Position numbers and translations under genes: made by a program. A stretch of 11,028 bases of DNA from JBIOJM01 sp044450785 (GTDB taxonomy: Bacteria > Planctomycetota > Planctomycetia > Isosphaerales > Isosphaeraceae), in NCBI GenBank assembly GCA_044450785.1, contig JBIOJM010000340.1:1-11028 (forward strand). Direction: 5' to 3'. The notes under the pieces are model-generated. The model did not search any database. It was not told the origin of the DNA and worked only from the letters and a program-made list of their open reading frames with translations. Shown here piece after piece: positions 1 through 7,135 of the stretch (within the stretch, counting starts at the first letter, position 1; each line of letters starts with the position of its first letter).

Positions 1-2
1 CC

Positions 3-254
3 GTTGCTGACCTGGGCCACGAAGAGCCGACGTTGCTCTTGACCAATCAACTGAAGCGCTCGCCAGCCAAGCTCATCGGCCGCTACGCCAAGCGGATGCT
101 GATCGAAAATAATATCGAAGACGGGGTGAATTTCTTCCATATGGACGCGCTGTCGTCTGCGGTCGCCTTGAAGGTCAATTGCGACCTGCAATTAACTCTG
201 ATATGGATCAAGAACCGCCGCTCCGAGCCGGATATTGACCCTTTCCACTTCTGA
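3..254 (+). pseudogene. C-terminal fragment of a DDE transposase
   Basis: An open frame enters from the left edge and ends at a TGA at 252-254, giving 83 residues with no start in the window. Residues 28-35 read Y-AK-R-MLI-E, the YxxRxxxE signature around the last catalytic glutamate (E35) of many IS transposases of the DDE_Tnp_1 type. The following 'MDALSSAV' and 'KVNCDLQLTL' segments are also typical of such transposases as I remember them. After about residue 67 the sequence (WIKNRRSEPD...) no longer looks like the family, whose members usually continue with tens more residues. The end is therefore probably truncated by a rearrangement. I could not identify a terminal inverted repeat. It may be a decayed copy or an insertion truncated at its right end; the window does not show the N-terminal half. 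Confidence 0.6.
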
Positions 255-457
255 CAGCCGAAAAACGGGGCGGCCCGCGGTGGCCAGATCCCTCGAAGAG
301 GGGCGTAAACCTGAACAGAAGATACCGCGTCCCGGGTGCTGGAGAAAGGCTGCCATCGCAACCCCATTCTATCGCACCGCAGCTCCGGTTTTTACTACGT
401 CGCGGCTTCAGGTTATCGCTTGTGCCGGTCCGCCATGCTAAACAGGAATGGATGCAC

Positions 458-715
458 TCACTTCGCGGCGGCCTTGACCATCGCCACGATGCCGGCGCGA
501 ACGGCCTCGGGCAACTCGGGCCAAGCGGCCACAACGACGGCCAAGTCCGGGTCATCGGGTAGCGGACTGGTAGCGCTTTCGGTAGCGCGCACGGGACGCG
601 GACCGACGTTTGCTGTCGCTCCTTGGCGGAGAACGGACCTGTTCTTGTGCGACGCAACCCCTTCGCAATCAGGGGGTTTAGACGTGTCCTGACGCGATTC
701 AAGACAGTTCCGTGG
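458..715 (-). pseudogene. C-terminal remnant of a planctomycete integrase-like protein
   Basis: On the minus strand a frame ending at TGA (458-460) encodes a tail reading DDPDLAVVVAAWPELPEAV followed by RAGIVAMVKAAAK. From memory, this 'DPDLA..V.AWP.LPE..RAGIVAMV' ending is common at the C-terminus of planctomycete tyrosine recombinases and related hypothetical proteins. The codons of the tail have GC-rich third positions, as expected of a real frame. Going upstream, the resemblance fades by about 690-715, and the frame then runs antisense into the gnd promoter and gene. Only the last 75-85 residues are therefore recognisable and no catalytic residues are present. The upstream limit given is approximate. 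I read it as a gene remnant; a short expressed protein is less likely because no start with a ribosome binding site is evident. Confidence 0.4.
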
Positions 716-766
716 ATCACATCGATTGCGACGAGCCGGTCGCCAGGCTACTGATCGGGCCGCCCG

Positions 767-795
767 TCGAAATGGGGACCATCGCCTGGTACAAT
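767..795 (+). promoter_or_regulatory. Probable promoter of gnd (extended -10)
   Basis: A TGG-TACAAT extended -10 element lies at 787-795, with a weak -35 (TCGAAA, 767-772) at 17-bp spacing. The expected start of transcription is near 802, about 40 nt before the gnd ATG. The same TGnTA[CT]A layout is seen in the promoter at 7648-7674. Called by eye only. Confidence 0.45.
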
Positions 796-830
796 CGGGA
801 CTCGTGAGAGCGACCCGGAAAATGACTTGT

Positions 831-834
831 GAGG
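831..834 (+). promoter_or_regulatory. Ribosome binding site deciding the gnd start
   Basis: GAGG lies 8 nt before the ATG at 843. An alternative in-frame ATG at 822 has only GGAA directly abutting it, and an upstream in-frame TTG at 726 lies before the predicted promoter. The start at 843 is therefore preferred. Confidence 0.6.
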
Positions 835-842
835 CCGCGAAC

Positions 843-2315
843 ATGGCGACAACGACAACGACAACGACCGCCGACATCGGCCTGATCGGCCTGGCCGTGA
901 TGGGGGAGAACCTCGTCCTGAACATGGAGAGCCACGGCTTCACGGTCGCGGTGTTCAACCGCACAACGTCCAAGGTGGATGCGTTCGTCGCGGGGCGAGC
1001 GAATGGAAAAAAGATCGTCGGCGCGCACTCGGTCCAGGAGCTGGTCGCCGCACTCAAGGCCCCGCGCAAGATCATGATCATGGTCAAGGCCGGGTCAGCC
1101 GTGGACGACGTGATCAACGAGCTGGTGCCCCTGCTTCAGCCCGGCGACATCTTGATCGACGGCGGAAACTCGCATTTCCCCGACTCGACCCGGCGTACCC
1201 GTGACTTGAAAGCCAAGGGGCTTCTCTTCATCGGCACCGGGGTCTCGGGCGGTGAGGAAGGGGCACTGAAGGGCCCCTCGATCATGCCCGGCGGCGACCC
1301 CGGGGCCTGGCCGCAGGTCAAGCCGATCTTCCAGTCCATCGCCGCCAAGGTCGCCGACGGGACACCCTGCTGCGACTGGGTGGGCCCCGAAGGAGCCGGC
1401 CATTTCGTCAAGATGGTGCACAACGGCATCGAGTACGGAGACATGCAGCTCATCTGTGAAGCCTACTACCTGCTTCGCGAGCTGCTCGGCATGGAGCCGG
1501 CGGCAATCCACGACGTCTTCGAACGCTGGAACACCGGACCGCTCGATAGCTACTTGATCGAAATCACGCGGGACATCCTCGCCTTCATCGACCCCGAAAC
1601 CAATCGGCCGATGGTTGACCTCATCCTGGACATGGCCGGACAGAAGGGAACGGGGAAGTGGACCGTCATCTCGGCTTGTGACCTGGGAGTGCCGCTGACC
1701 TTGATCGGCGAAGCCGTCTTCGCCCGCTGCCTCTCGGCGCAGAAGGACGAGCGAGTCGCCGCCTCCAAGGTGCTCAAAGGCCCATCCTCCCGACCGCGCC
1801 TCGACAAGACATCAACCATCGACGCCGTCGAGCAGGCCCTCTATGCCAGCAAGATCATCTCTTACGCACAAGGATACGCGCTTCTGGATGCGATGGGCCG
1901 CGAGTCGAGCTGGGAAATCAACAAGGGGGGCGTCGCCCTGATGTGGCGCGGCGGCTGCATCATCCGAAGTGCCTTCCTCGGGAAGATCAAGGAGGCGTTC
2001 GACCGTGACCCGAAGCTGACGAACCTCCTGCTCGATCCCTACTTCCGCGGGGAGGTTGAACGCTGCCAGGAAGGCTGGCGCACGGCGACCGCCGCCGCAA
2101 TCTCCCACGGAATTCCGGCCCCGGCAATGACCTCCGCTCTTGCTTATTTCGACGGCTACCGCAGCGAGCGGCTGCCGGCCAATCTGCTCCAGGCCCAGCG
2201 CGACTACTTTGGGGCCCATACCTATGAGCGGGTCGACCAGCCCCGTGGCCGGTTCTTTCATACGAACTGGACAGGGCACGGCGGCTCGACTGCGTCGACG
2301 AGCTATAACGCCTGA
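843..2315 (+). CDS. gnd: 6-phosphogluconate dehydrogenase, decarboxylating
   Basis: This cytosolic enzyme oxidises and decarboxylates 6-phosphogluconate to ribulose 5-phosphate with reduction of NADP+, the third step of the oxidative pentose phosphate pathway. The 490-residue product has the usual full length. The N-terminal Rossmann domain carries GLAVMGENLVLN (residues 16-27), and NRT (39-41) after the second strand fits NADP preference. The substrate segment DGGNS is at 106-110 and GVSGGEEGA at 133-141. The catalytic lysine K190 sits in HFVKMVHNGIEYGD, and the family signature LDMAGQKGTGKW is at 262-273. The C-terminus ends with the usual HTNWTGHGG. The start follows a GAGG box. The product begins with seven threonines encoded by an ACAACG-type repeat (846-866), a non-conserved leader before the first beta strand. 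Mobile-element debris lies upstream and the downstream kinase is separated by about 290 bp, so it is probably transcribed alone. Confidence 0.96.
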   Translation: MATTTTTTTADIGLIGLAVMGENLVLNMESHGFTVAVFNRTTSKVDAFVAGRANGKKIVGAHSVQELVAALKAPRKIMIMVKAGSAVDDVINELVPLLQPGDILIDGGNSHFPDSTRRTRDLKAKGLLFIGTGVSGGEEGALKGPSIMPGGDPGAWPQVKPIFQSIAAKVADGTPCCDWVGPEGAGHFVKMVHNGIEYGDMQLICEAYYLLRELLGMEPAAIHDVFERWNTGPLDSYLIEITRDILAFIDPETNRPMVDLILDMAGQKGTGKWTVISACDLGVPLTLIGEAVFARCLSAQKDERVAASKVLKGPSSRPRLDKTSTIDAVEQALYASKIISYAQGYALLDAMGRESSWEINKGGVALMWRGGCIIRSAFLGKIKEAFDRDPKLTNLLLDPYFRGEVERCQEGWRTATAAAISHGIPAPAMTSALAYFDGYRSERLPANLLQAQRDYFGAHTYERVDQPRGRFFHTNWTGHGGSTASTSYNA

Positions 2316-2606
2316 CGCGGCAGAGCGGCGATGGTCCTTGGTCCGAGGCTCCCGGCCGATCCTCCTCCGTGGCCGCCCACGAATCCTGACGCGCCGGCCT
2401 TCCCCAAGACGATGATTTTAAACAACTTCAGTCAATTCCGCTGATTTCGAGGTCGATTTTCCCGCTGACTCACCGAATACTATGACGTAGACAGAGCCGA
2501 ACGGGTGGCCTCGCTGGTTGGCGCTCGACTGGCTCGCCATACTTCATCTGCTGCTGCTTTTCGTCACGACGGAAGGGCCTCCAAAGGAGTATACGGGCGT
2601 ATTGCC
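2316..2606. other. Intergenic region between gnd and the kinase gene
   Basis: About 290 bp. An upstream extension of the kinase frame is open from a GTG at 2505, but its codons have many A/T third positions and look non-coding. An A/T-richer patch lies at 2414-2460, and a TACTAT (2478-2483) could be a -10 element, but no matching -35 is visible. No convincing terminator hairpin follows gnd. Confidence 0.5.
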
Positions 2607-4049
2607 ATGAGCAAAGGAACGCAATCTCGGTTGGAGGCGGCAACGTCTCAGGACGACGTCTTGCCGGCGGCGGTCGAAGGACACGCGGCGGCGGTCGATC
2701 GCGAAGGTACGCGCTCGAGCAGGGCTCAACGAAAGGCGCGGGGATCCACGCTGGAGGAAACCGTCGTTCATCGACCGTCAGGTCCCCGGCCAAAGCCGGA
2801 ACGATCGCGTCGTGATGACGTCGACTCGCTGCTCGGCCGGCGGGTGGGGCAATATCGAGTGGAGTCGGTGCTGGGCCGGGGCACGATGGCCTGTGTATTC
2901 AAGGCCCGGCATCTGGGTCTCTCACGCCACTGTGCCCTGAAAGTGCTCGATCCGAGGCTCGTTGTGGAGCAGCCGGGGATGCGCGAGCAGTTCTGGGCGG
3001 AGGCCCGAGCGGCCGCCAACCTGCTCCACCCGCACATCGTCACGATCCACAACCTTGGCAGCATCGACGGGTTCCACTTCATCGAGATGGAGTACATCCC
3101 GGGTGGGCTCACGTTGCGCGAATCCTTGGTGCGTGAGGGCCCCCTCGAGCCGCGCCGGGCCGCAAAGCTCGCCCGAGAAGTCGTGCTCGCTTTGGGAGCC
3201 GCCCACGATGCGGGATTGGTCCACCGCGACATCAAGCCGGCGAACGTCCTCCTGACTCCTGAGGGCCGGGCAAAGCTGGCGGATTTCGGCCTGGTACGCC
3301 GGCTCGGCGACCTGGCTCAAGGGAGCGCGCCCCTGGCCGGAACGCCGACATTCATGGCCCCCGAACTGTTCCGGGGAACTCCCGCAAGCGCGCAATCCGA
3401 CATCTACGCCCTGGGCGTCCTCCTGTTCCATACACTCAGCGGGCGCTTGCCGTTCGCGGCGGAGAACGTCAGCCAGTTGATCCAGGTCCACCAGACTCAA
3501 CCGATCCCGGACGTGCGCGAGTTCGCGAGCGCGGTGCCCGACGCGTTGGTCGAGATCCTCGAGCGCTGCCTCGCCAAGTCGCCGGCCGATCGTTTTTCAA
3601 CCGCCAAGGAGCTGGCGGATTCACTCCAGATCGCCATCCACCGCCTTCGTGACACCGAGAGTCTGGTCCGCGAGAGCGCCCGGGGGCTGGATTGCTTCAT
3701 CCAAGGAACCTCCGATACGTTCCGGATCATCCTTCCCTTACCCGGCGACCGCCTCCAGGAGGTCATCATCGAAGCCACCGAAGGGAAGAACAATGAGCGT
3801 TATCTCTCGGTGTTCTCCGTCTGCGGCCCGGCCGACCCGGCCTATTTCGCCTACGCGCTCAAGCTCAATGCCCAATTGACCTTCGGCAGCATCTCGATGC
3901 ACGACGTGCTCGGAGACCCCATGTTCGTGATGTCTCGCACATTTCCGCGCGACACGGTCCGCCCCGAGGACGTCCGTGACGCCCTGCTCGAGATCGCGCG
4001 GCGAGCCGATTACGTCGAGAAACAATTGACTCGCCTGGACCAGTACTGA
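2607..4049 (+). CDS. Soluble Hanks-type Ser/Thr kinase with C-terminal YbjN/chaperone-like domain
   Basis: A 480-residue protein that phosphorylates Ser/Thr on unknown targets. A low-complexity basic N-terminus (1-75) precedes the kinase domain (about 83-345). Visible motifs are the glycine loop GRGTMACVF (90-98, third glycine replaced by Ala95), K112 in ALKVL, alphaC glutamate E132, the catalytic loop HRDIKPANVLL (206-216), DFG (226-228), APE (251-253), SDIYALG (264-270) and the late arginine R329. All catalytic residues are present. There is no membrane helix, unlike PknB-type receptors. Residues 355-480 form a separate domain ending ARRADYVEKQLTRLDQY. Its pattern (IILP...RLQEVIIEA, LSVFSVCG, ALKLNAQLTFGSISM) resembles the YbjN/type III secretion chaperone fold; this is inferred by eye. 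The ATG at 2607 is chosen on codon composition, but the AAGGAG box (2584-2589) lies 17 nt away, so the start is uncertain (a GTG at 2505 would add 34 residues). The stop overlaps the next start. Confidence 0.92.
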   Translation: MSKGTQSRLEAATSQDDVLPAAVEGHAAAVDREGTRSSRAQRKARGSTLEETVVHRPSGPRPKPERSRRDDVDSLLGRRVGQYRVESVLGRGTMACVFKARHLGLSRHCALKVLDPRLVVEQPGMREQFWAEARAAANLLHPHIVTIHNLGSIDGFHFIEMEYIPGGLTLRESLVREGPLEPRRAAKLAREVVLALGAAHDAGLVHRDIKPANVLLTPEGRAKLADFGLVRRLGDLAQGSAPLAGTPTFMAPELFRGTPASAQSDIYALGVLLFHTLSGRLPFAAENVSQLIQVHQTQPIPDVREFASAVPDALVEILERCLAKSPADRFSTAKELADSLQIAIHRLRDTESLVRESARGLDCFIQGTSDTFRIILPLPGDRLQEVIIEATEGKNNERYLSVFSVCGPADPAYFAYALKLNAQLTFGSISMHDVLGDPMFVMSRTFPRDTVRPEDVRDALLEIARRADYVEKQLTRLDQY

Positions 4050-4513
4050 TGCCCTTCGCTGACGACCTGGCCTCGACCAGCCTGATGATGTCATTTGGGA
4101 TCGCCCTGATCGCGGCGTTCCTCGGGCTCCAGCAATGGTATGAAAGTCAGGCAAGAGAGTCGGACCTTTCCGATAGCGATCGCCATTACTTCTTCCGGCA
4201 GGACGTGCGGCGGGGCATGGGCGTCGCGGTGATGTTGATGCTGGCGGCGGGACTCTCGATCGGCGCCAGGATCGCGCCCCGGGTCAACGGTCGGGTGAAT
4301 CTGACGTTCGTCGAGTTCTGGCTCGGGGTGATCGGGCTGCTCGTCGTCCTGATCGTTCTCGCCGGCCTCGACTGGCTGGCGACCCGACTCTACGCACGCC
4401 GGCAGCGCCGATCCATGGCTCGAGAACGGATCGAGTTAATTCGCGATGCGATCCGCGAAGCCGCCGCGACGCACTCCGATCCTGGCGGTGAAACCGACCA
4501 AGGCCTGGAGTGA
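4049..4513 (+). CDS. Small three-helix membrane protein coupled to the kinase
   Basis: A 154-residue protein I do not recognise as a named family. It has three hydrophobic segments at about 11-28, 57-73 and 87-110, so it is probably an inner-membrane protein. An acidic and aromatic stretch (33-54, including SDSDRHYFFR) separates helices 1 and 2. The tail from 115 is strongly basic then charged (YARRQRRSMARERIEL), consistent with a cytoplasmic amphipathic helix. Its ATG shares the A of the kinase stop codon (TGATG), an arrangement that favours translational coupling and near-equal output of the two proteins. I infer that it may tether or modulate the otherwise soluble kinase at the membrane, but nothing in the sequence proves contact. 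The downstream phosphoesterase starts 100 bp later. Confidence 0.85.
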   Translation: MPFADDLASTSLMMSFGIALIAAFLGLQQWYESQARESDLSDSDRHYFFRQDVRRGMGVAVMLMLAAGLSIGARIAPRVNGRVNLTFVEFWLGVIGLLVVLIVLAGLDWLATRLYARRQRRSMARERIELIRDAIREAAATHSDPGGETDQGLE

Positions 4514-4601
4514 TGCTGCTTGACCGAGACGACGCTGGCCTCTCCAATGAGCCGTCAGTCTGCTCACACCCTGCCGAGTAGAAGAGTGGCGAAACTATAG
4601 C

Positions 4602-4605
4602 GGAG
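4602..4605 (+). promoter_or_regulatory. Ribosome binding site of the metallophosphoesterase gene
   Basis: GGAG with an 8-nt spacer to the ATG at 4614. It fixes the start just before the first beta strand (VIAHISDLHF). Confidence 0.6.
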
Positions 4606-4613
4606 ACTGGACC

Positions 4614-5768
4614 ATGCCGACGCGCGCGGTGATCGCCCACATTTCCGACCTGCACTTCGGGAACCATGACGAAGACGTGGCACGCTACCTTCGAGCGGAT
4701 CTGCTGAGAGAGACGAAGCCCGACTTCATCGTGGTGACCGGCGACCTGAGCGAACTCAAGTCGGCGTCGCAATTCGATAAGGCGAAAGACTTTCTGGGAG
4801 GGATCGTTTCCGCCCTGTCGGACGAGCACCGTTCGGCACGTGCCATCGTGATCCCTGGCAATCACGACGTCGGCATATTCAAGGGACGAAAGGCATGGGA
4901 CGATGCATTCCGCGCCTGGAAGGTCGGCGGGATCAAAGGGGTATGCCAGCCCGGAAAACTCGTGGATTTTTACACGAAAGACAGCAAAGGAGACCCCTCC
5001 ACCGCGGAGCGTCGTTCTGAGGATGATTGGAGCTATTGTGAGTATTATCCAGAGTGCCAGCTCGCCTTCTTGAAGTTCGACTCGAACAAGATCGCTCCGA
5101 CCCTCTGGAACAAATTAAGCCTTCCGTGGGTCTACCGGAATTACGCGCGAGGGCGGATCGGTGGCGAGCAACTCGCGGAGATGATTGCGGTCTTGGACCG
5201 ATACAAGAACGCGTTCCCCCCAGGCAAAAAAGAGCCTGCGTTCCAGGATGCGCGGAAGATCGCGCTGGTCCATCATCACATCCATTACCTGCCAAACGTC
5301 GGGTCGGACAGTATCTTCCTCATGCTCGACGCCGGGCCGTTCTGGCGGACAATGATCGACCTCGGGGTCGAACTTGTCCTGCACGGGCACAAGCACTACG
5401 CCACCCACGCCGTGATTCGTTACATGTCGCAGATTGAAGGGGGCCGGGAGGAACGAGAATTGATGGTCCTGTCGGCGGGCACCGCCGCATCGAAGGACCG
5501 GCCCGACGGTAACAGCTATTATCGTCTGGAAGCCGACATGCTGAGCTGTCGCGTCCGCAAGAGGAAGAACACGGACGTGCGCTTCGAAGACGACGGGCCG
5601 GCGATCGTCTTTCGGGTGCCCGCAGGAACGCCGCAATTCATCGACGGCTGGAACGTGGTCTGTCCGATCATCGAGTCGGTGGCCGCTCTGGGGAGCGGCG
5701 TGCTCTGCCATTACCACGAACTGCTTCCGATGCGCACAGCCTCGGCACCAGCGGACAAGACAGGCTGA
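4614..5768 (+). CDS. Calcineurin-like metallophosphoesterase
   Basis: A 384-residue phosphoesterase of the binuclear metal (calcineurin-like) superfamily. All five metal-site motifs are present in order: SDLHF with D12 and H14, GDLS with D44, PGNHD with N83-H84-D85, the HHHIHY histidines (220-222), and GHKH (258-261). There is no signal peptide or membrane helix, so it is probably cytosolic. The spacing resembles the Icc/CpdA cyclic-nucleotide phosphodiesterase branch, but residues 86-180 form a long insert between the third and fourth motifs and the protein is larger than typical CpdA. The substrate (cyclic nucleotide, phosphoprotein or nucleic acid) cannot be assigned. About 100 bp separates it from the membrane protein gene; TTGACC (4520-4525) with TCCAAT (4543-4548) could be a weak promoter there. 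It may share a signalling role with the upstream kinase. The last 18 codons overlap the opposing methyltransferase gene. Confidence 0.9.
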   Translation: MPTRAVIAHISDLHFGNHDEDVARYLRADLLRETKPDFIVVTGDLSELKSASQFDKAKDFLGGIVSALSDEHRSARAIVIPGNHDVGIFKGRKAWDDAFRAWKVGGIKGVCQPGKLVDFYTKDSKGDPSTAERRSEDDWSYCEYYPECQLAFLKFDSNKIAPTLWNKLSLPWVYRNYARGRIGGEQLAEMIAVLDRYKNAFPPGKKEPAFQDARKIALVHHHIHYLPNVGSDSIFLMLDAGPFWRTMIDLGVELVLHGHKHYATHAVIRYMSQIEGGREERELMVLSAGTAASKDRPDGNSYYRLEADMLSCRVRKRKNTDVRFEDDGPAIVFRVPAGTPQFIDGWNVVCPIIESVAALGSGVLCHYHELLPMRTASAPADKTG

Positions 5769-6493
5769 CCCGCCTTCTCGGCCACGAGCAGATGCTCGAA
5801 TAGCGGGTACTTGTGAAGAACCTGGGCGGAAAGCGAGCCGCCGTAAATCTTCCGGATCGCCGCAATAGCGTCGTCCGACTTGAAGTAGACGCGGTCGGGC
5901 CGGGAGCGCAAGAGTTCGTGCGCCTTTATCAGCTTGGCCACGTCCTCCGCCGTGTAGAAGCACTGCCACCCCGTCGTGTCGAACTCGCGGTGCCCCGCCT
6001 CGTCGATCTGGATTTCCATCTTCCAGTCGTCGCGCGCCATCAGCGAGGTCTCGAATGCCGGCAGGAGGGCCACCAAACGCCCCCCCGGTTTGAGCACGCG
6101 CAGCGCTTGCGCAAACATCGGACCGACCAGGTCGCGCGTCTCCGGCAGGATCGAGTTGACCGAAATCACGGTGTCGAAGAACGCGTCGTCAAACGGGAGG
6201 TTGAGGTGGTCGGCGAGCACGAAGGTGACCTCTCCCTCGCGGAAGTGCCGCCGCGCCGCGTCGAGCATTTTCTGAGAATAGTCGCTCGCGTACAGCGTGA
6301 CCCCCGATAGCGCAGCCAGCTTCCGGAGCAGATAGGGCGTTGGCCCGCACCCCATGTCCAGGACGCGCCCAGGCCGGACCTCCGCGACGATCCGGCGAAC
6401 GACGTCCGGAAACTGCAACGGAGTGAACACCTTCTCCGTGTATCCGGCGCTGAAGGTATCCCATGCCAACTGCGGCGGCTTCGTCAACATCAT
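5711..6493 (-). CDS. Class I SAM-dependent methyltransferase
   Basis: A 260-residue protein of the Methyltransf_11/25-like class, transferring a methyl group from S-adenosylmethionine to an unknown acceptor. Motif I is VLDMGCGP (44-51), followed by the acidic end of strand 2 (D71 in YASDYSQKMLDAA), ADHLNLPF (94-101) for the adenine side, DTVISVNSIL (107-116) for strand 4, and VLKPGGRLVALLP (133-145) for motif III. The C-terminal third (150-260) is a substrate region I do not recognise. Two adjacent ATGs (6493 and 6490) follow a strong GGAGG: the spacer is 4 nt for the first and 7 nt for the second, so the true start may be one codon later. An upstream extension of the frame is open but would place this ribosome binding site inside the gene. 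It is transcribed towards the phosphoesterase and its 3' end overlaps that gene by 58 bp. Confidence 0.9.
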   Translation of the reverse strand: MMLTKPPQLAWDTFSAGYTEKVFTPLQFPDVVRRIVAEVRPGRVLDMGCGPTPYLLRKLAALSGVTLYASDYSQKMLDAARRHFREGEVTFVLADHLNLPFDDAFFDTVISVNSILPETRDLVGPMFAQALRVLKPGGRLVALLPAFETSLMARDDWKMEIQIDEAGHREFDTTGWQCFYTAEDVAKLIKAHELLRSRPDRVYFKSDDAIAAIRKIYGGSLSAQVLHKYPLFEHLLVAEKAGQPVLSAGAEAVRIGSSSW

Positions 6494-7135
6494 ACCCCCT
6501 CCGTGCTTTCGGGGCCGACCGTTGAGACGGTTGCTGGGTCGGGCGGGCCATTGGCGACAGGGGGTCTTTGGTGTACGATCATCCGCACGGCGGCCCTTGG
6601 CCCGTAACATCTGTTCAAGCCATTCTACCGGTATCCCGAACCAACCTCAAGGCGAAATCGCCCCTACGTCCCGCGTGACGATGCGCAGAAGCCACGTGGC
6701 TTCGGTGTTTTTCGGTTTGCGCCTACAGACGCGGTCACCCTAAGAAACGATCTCAATACGCCAGCCGAACATCCCTAAACTGCTGCGGGAGCGTGACTTG
6801 GGATCGCGACCCTGCGAGGGATTCAAACCAATGGCCGGCAAGTACCTGTGGCCGACCGGCCGGGGTGTTGAGATACTTTCTAAACGATGTTAGTACACGG
6901 TTCCGACGTATCCTCACCGACTCGGGTCAGATTGCGGCGTGACGCGACCCCCTGGCCATCAGGCGATTTGCCCCGCGCGGTGGACTTTTGATCATGATGG
7001 CCGCACGCGACCAGCCCCAGAGCCAAAAACCGTACGGAACTTCAAGGGGACCGGGACTTCGGGCCGTTGGGACCCGAAATCGCCAACTCCACGTCGCAAT
7101 CGCCAGAAAGTCCGAGAAACGTTACCTACATCACC
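6494..7135. other. Intergenic region with little recognisable content
   Basis: About 640 bp lie between the divergent starts of the methyltransferase and the 7136 gene. Short open frames here lack ribosome binding sites and recognisable proteins. Two palindromic sites stand out: a perfect 16-mer at 6688-6703 (listed separately) and GGCCG-AC-CGGCC at 6850-6861. The stretch is less GC-rich than the flanking genes. No RNA gene could be supported. Confidence 0.5.
6688..6703. repeat. Perfect 16-bp palindrome
   Basis: GAAGCCACGTGGCTTC is its own reverse complement, with a CACGTG core. On the + strand it is followed by GGTGTTTTTCGG, so it could be a short intrinsic terminator hairpin (6-bp stem, ACGT loop). 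It could also be a site for a dimeric regulator, 195 bp upstream of the methyltransferase start. The sequence does not decide between these. Confidence 0.5.

Noticed and set aside
308..415. Inverted repeat AACCTGAA / TTCAGGTT flanking about 90 bp.
   Set aside because: Only 8 bp long with no target duplication or matching element ends; it could easily arise by chance.
726..842. TTG start giving a 529-residue 6-phosphogluconate dehydrogenase.
   Set aside because: It lies upstream of the predicted promoter and adds 39 residues foreign to the family; the ATG at 843 has a well-placed GAGG.
2505..2606. GTG start extending the kinase by 34 residues.
   Set aside because: Third codon positions in this stretch are often A or T, there is no ribosome binding site before the GTG, and the added residues carry no recognisable motif. 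The downstream ATG was preferred.
6811..6840. On the minus strand a GGTTTGAATCCCT-like sequence recalls a tRNA T-arm.
   Set aside because: The flanking bases do not form the five-pair T stem, and no acceptor, D or anticodon arm can be drawn around it.
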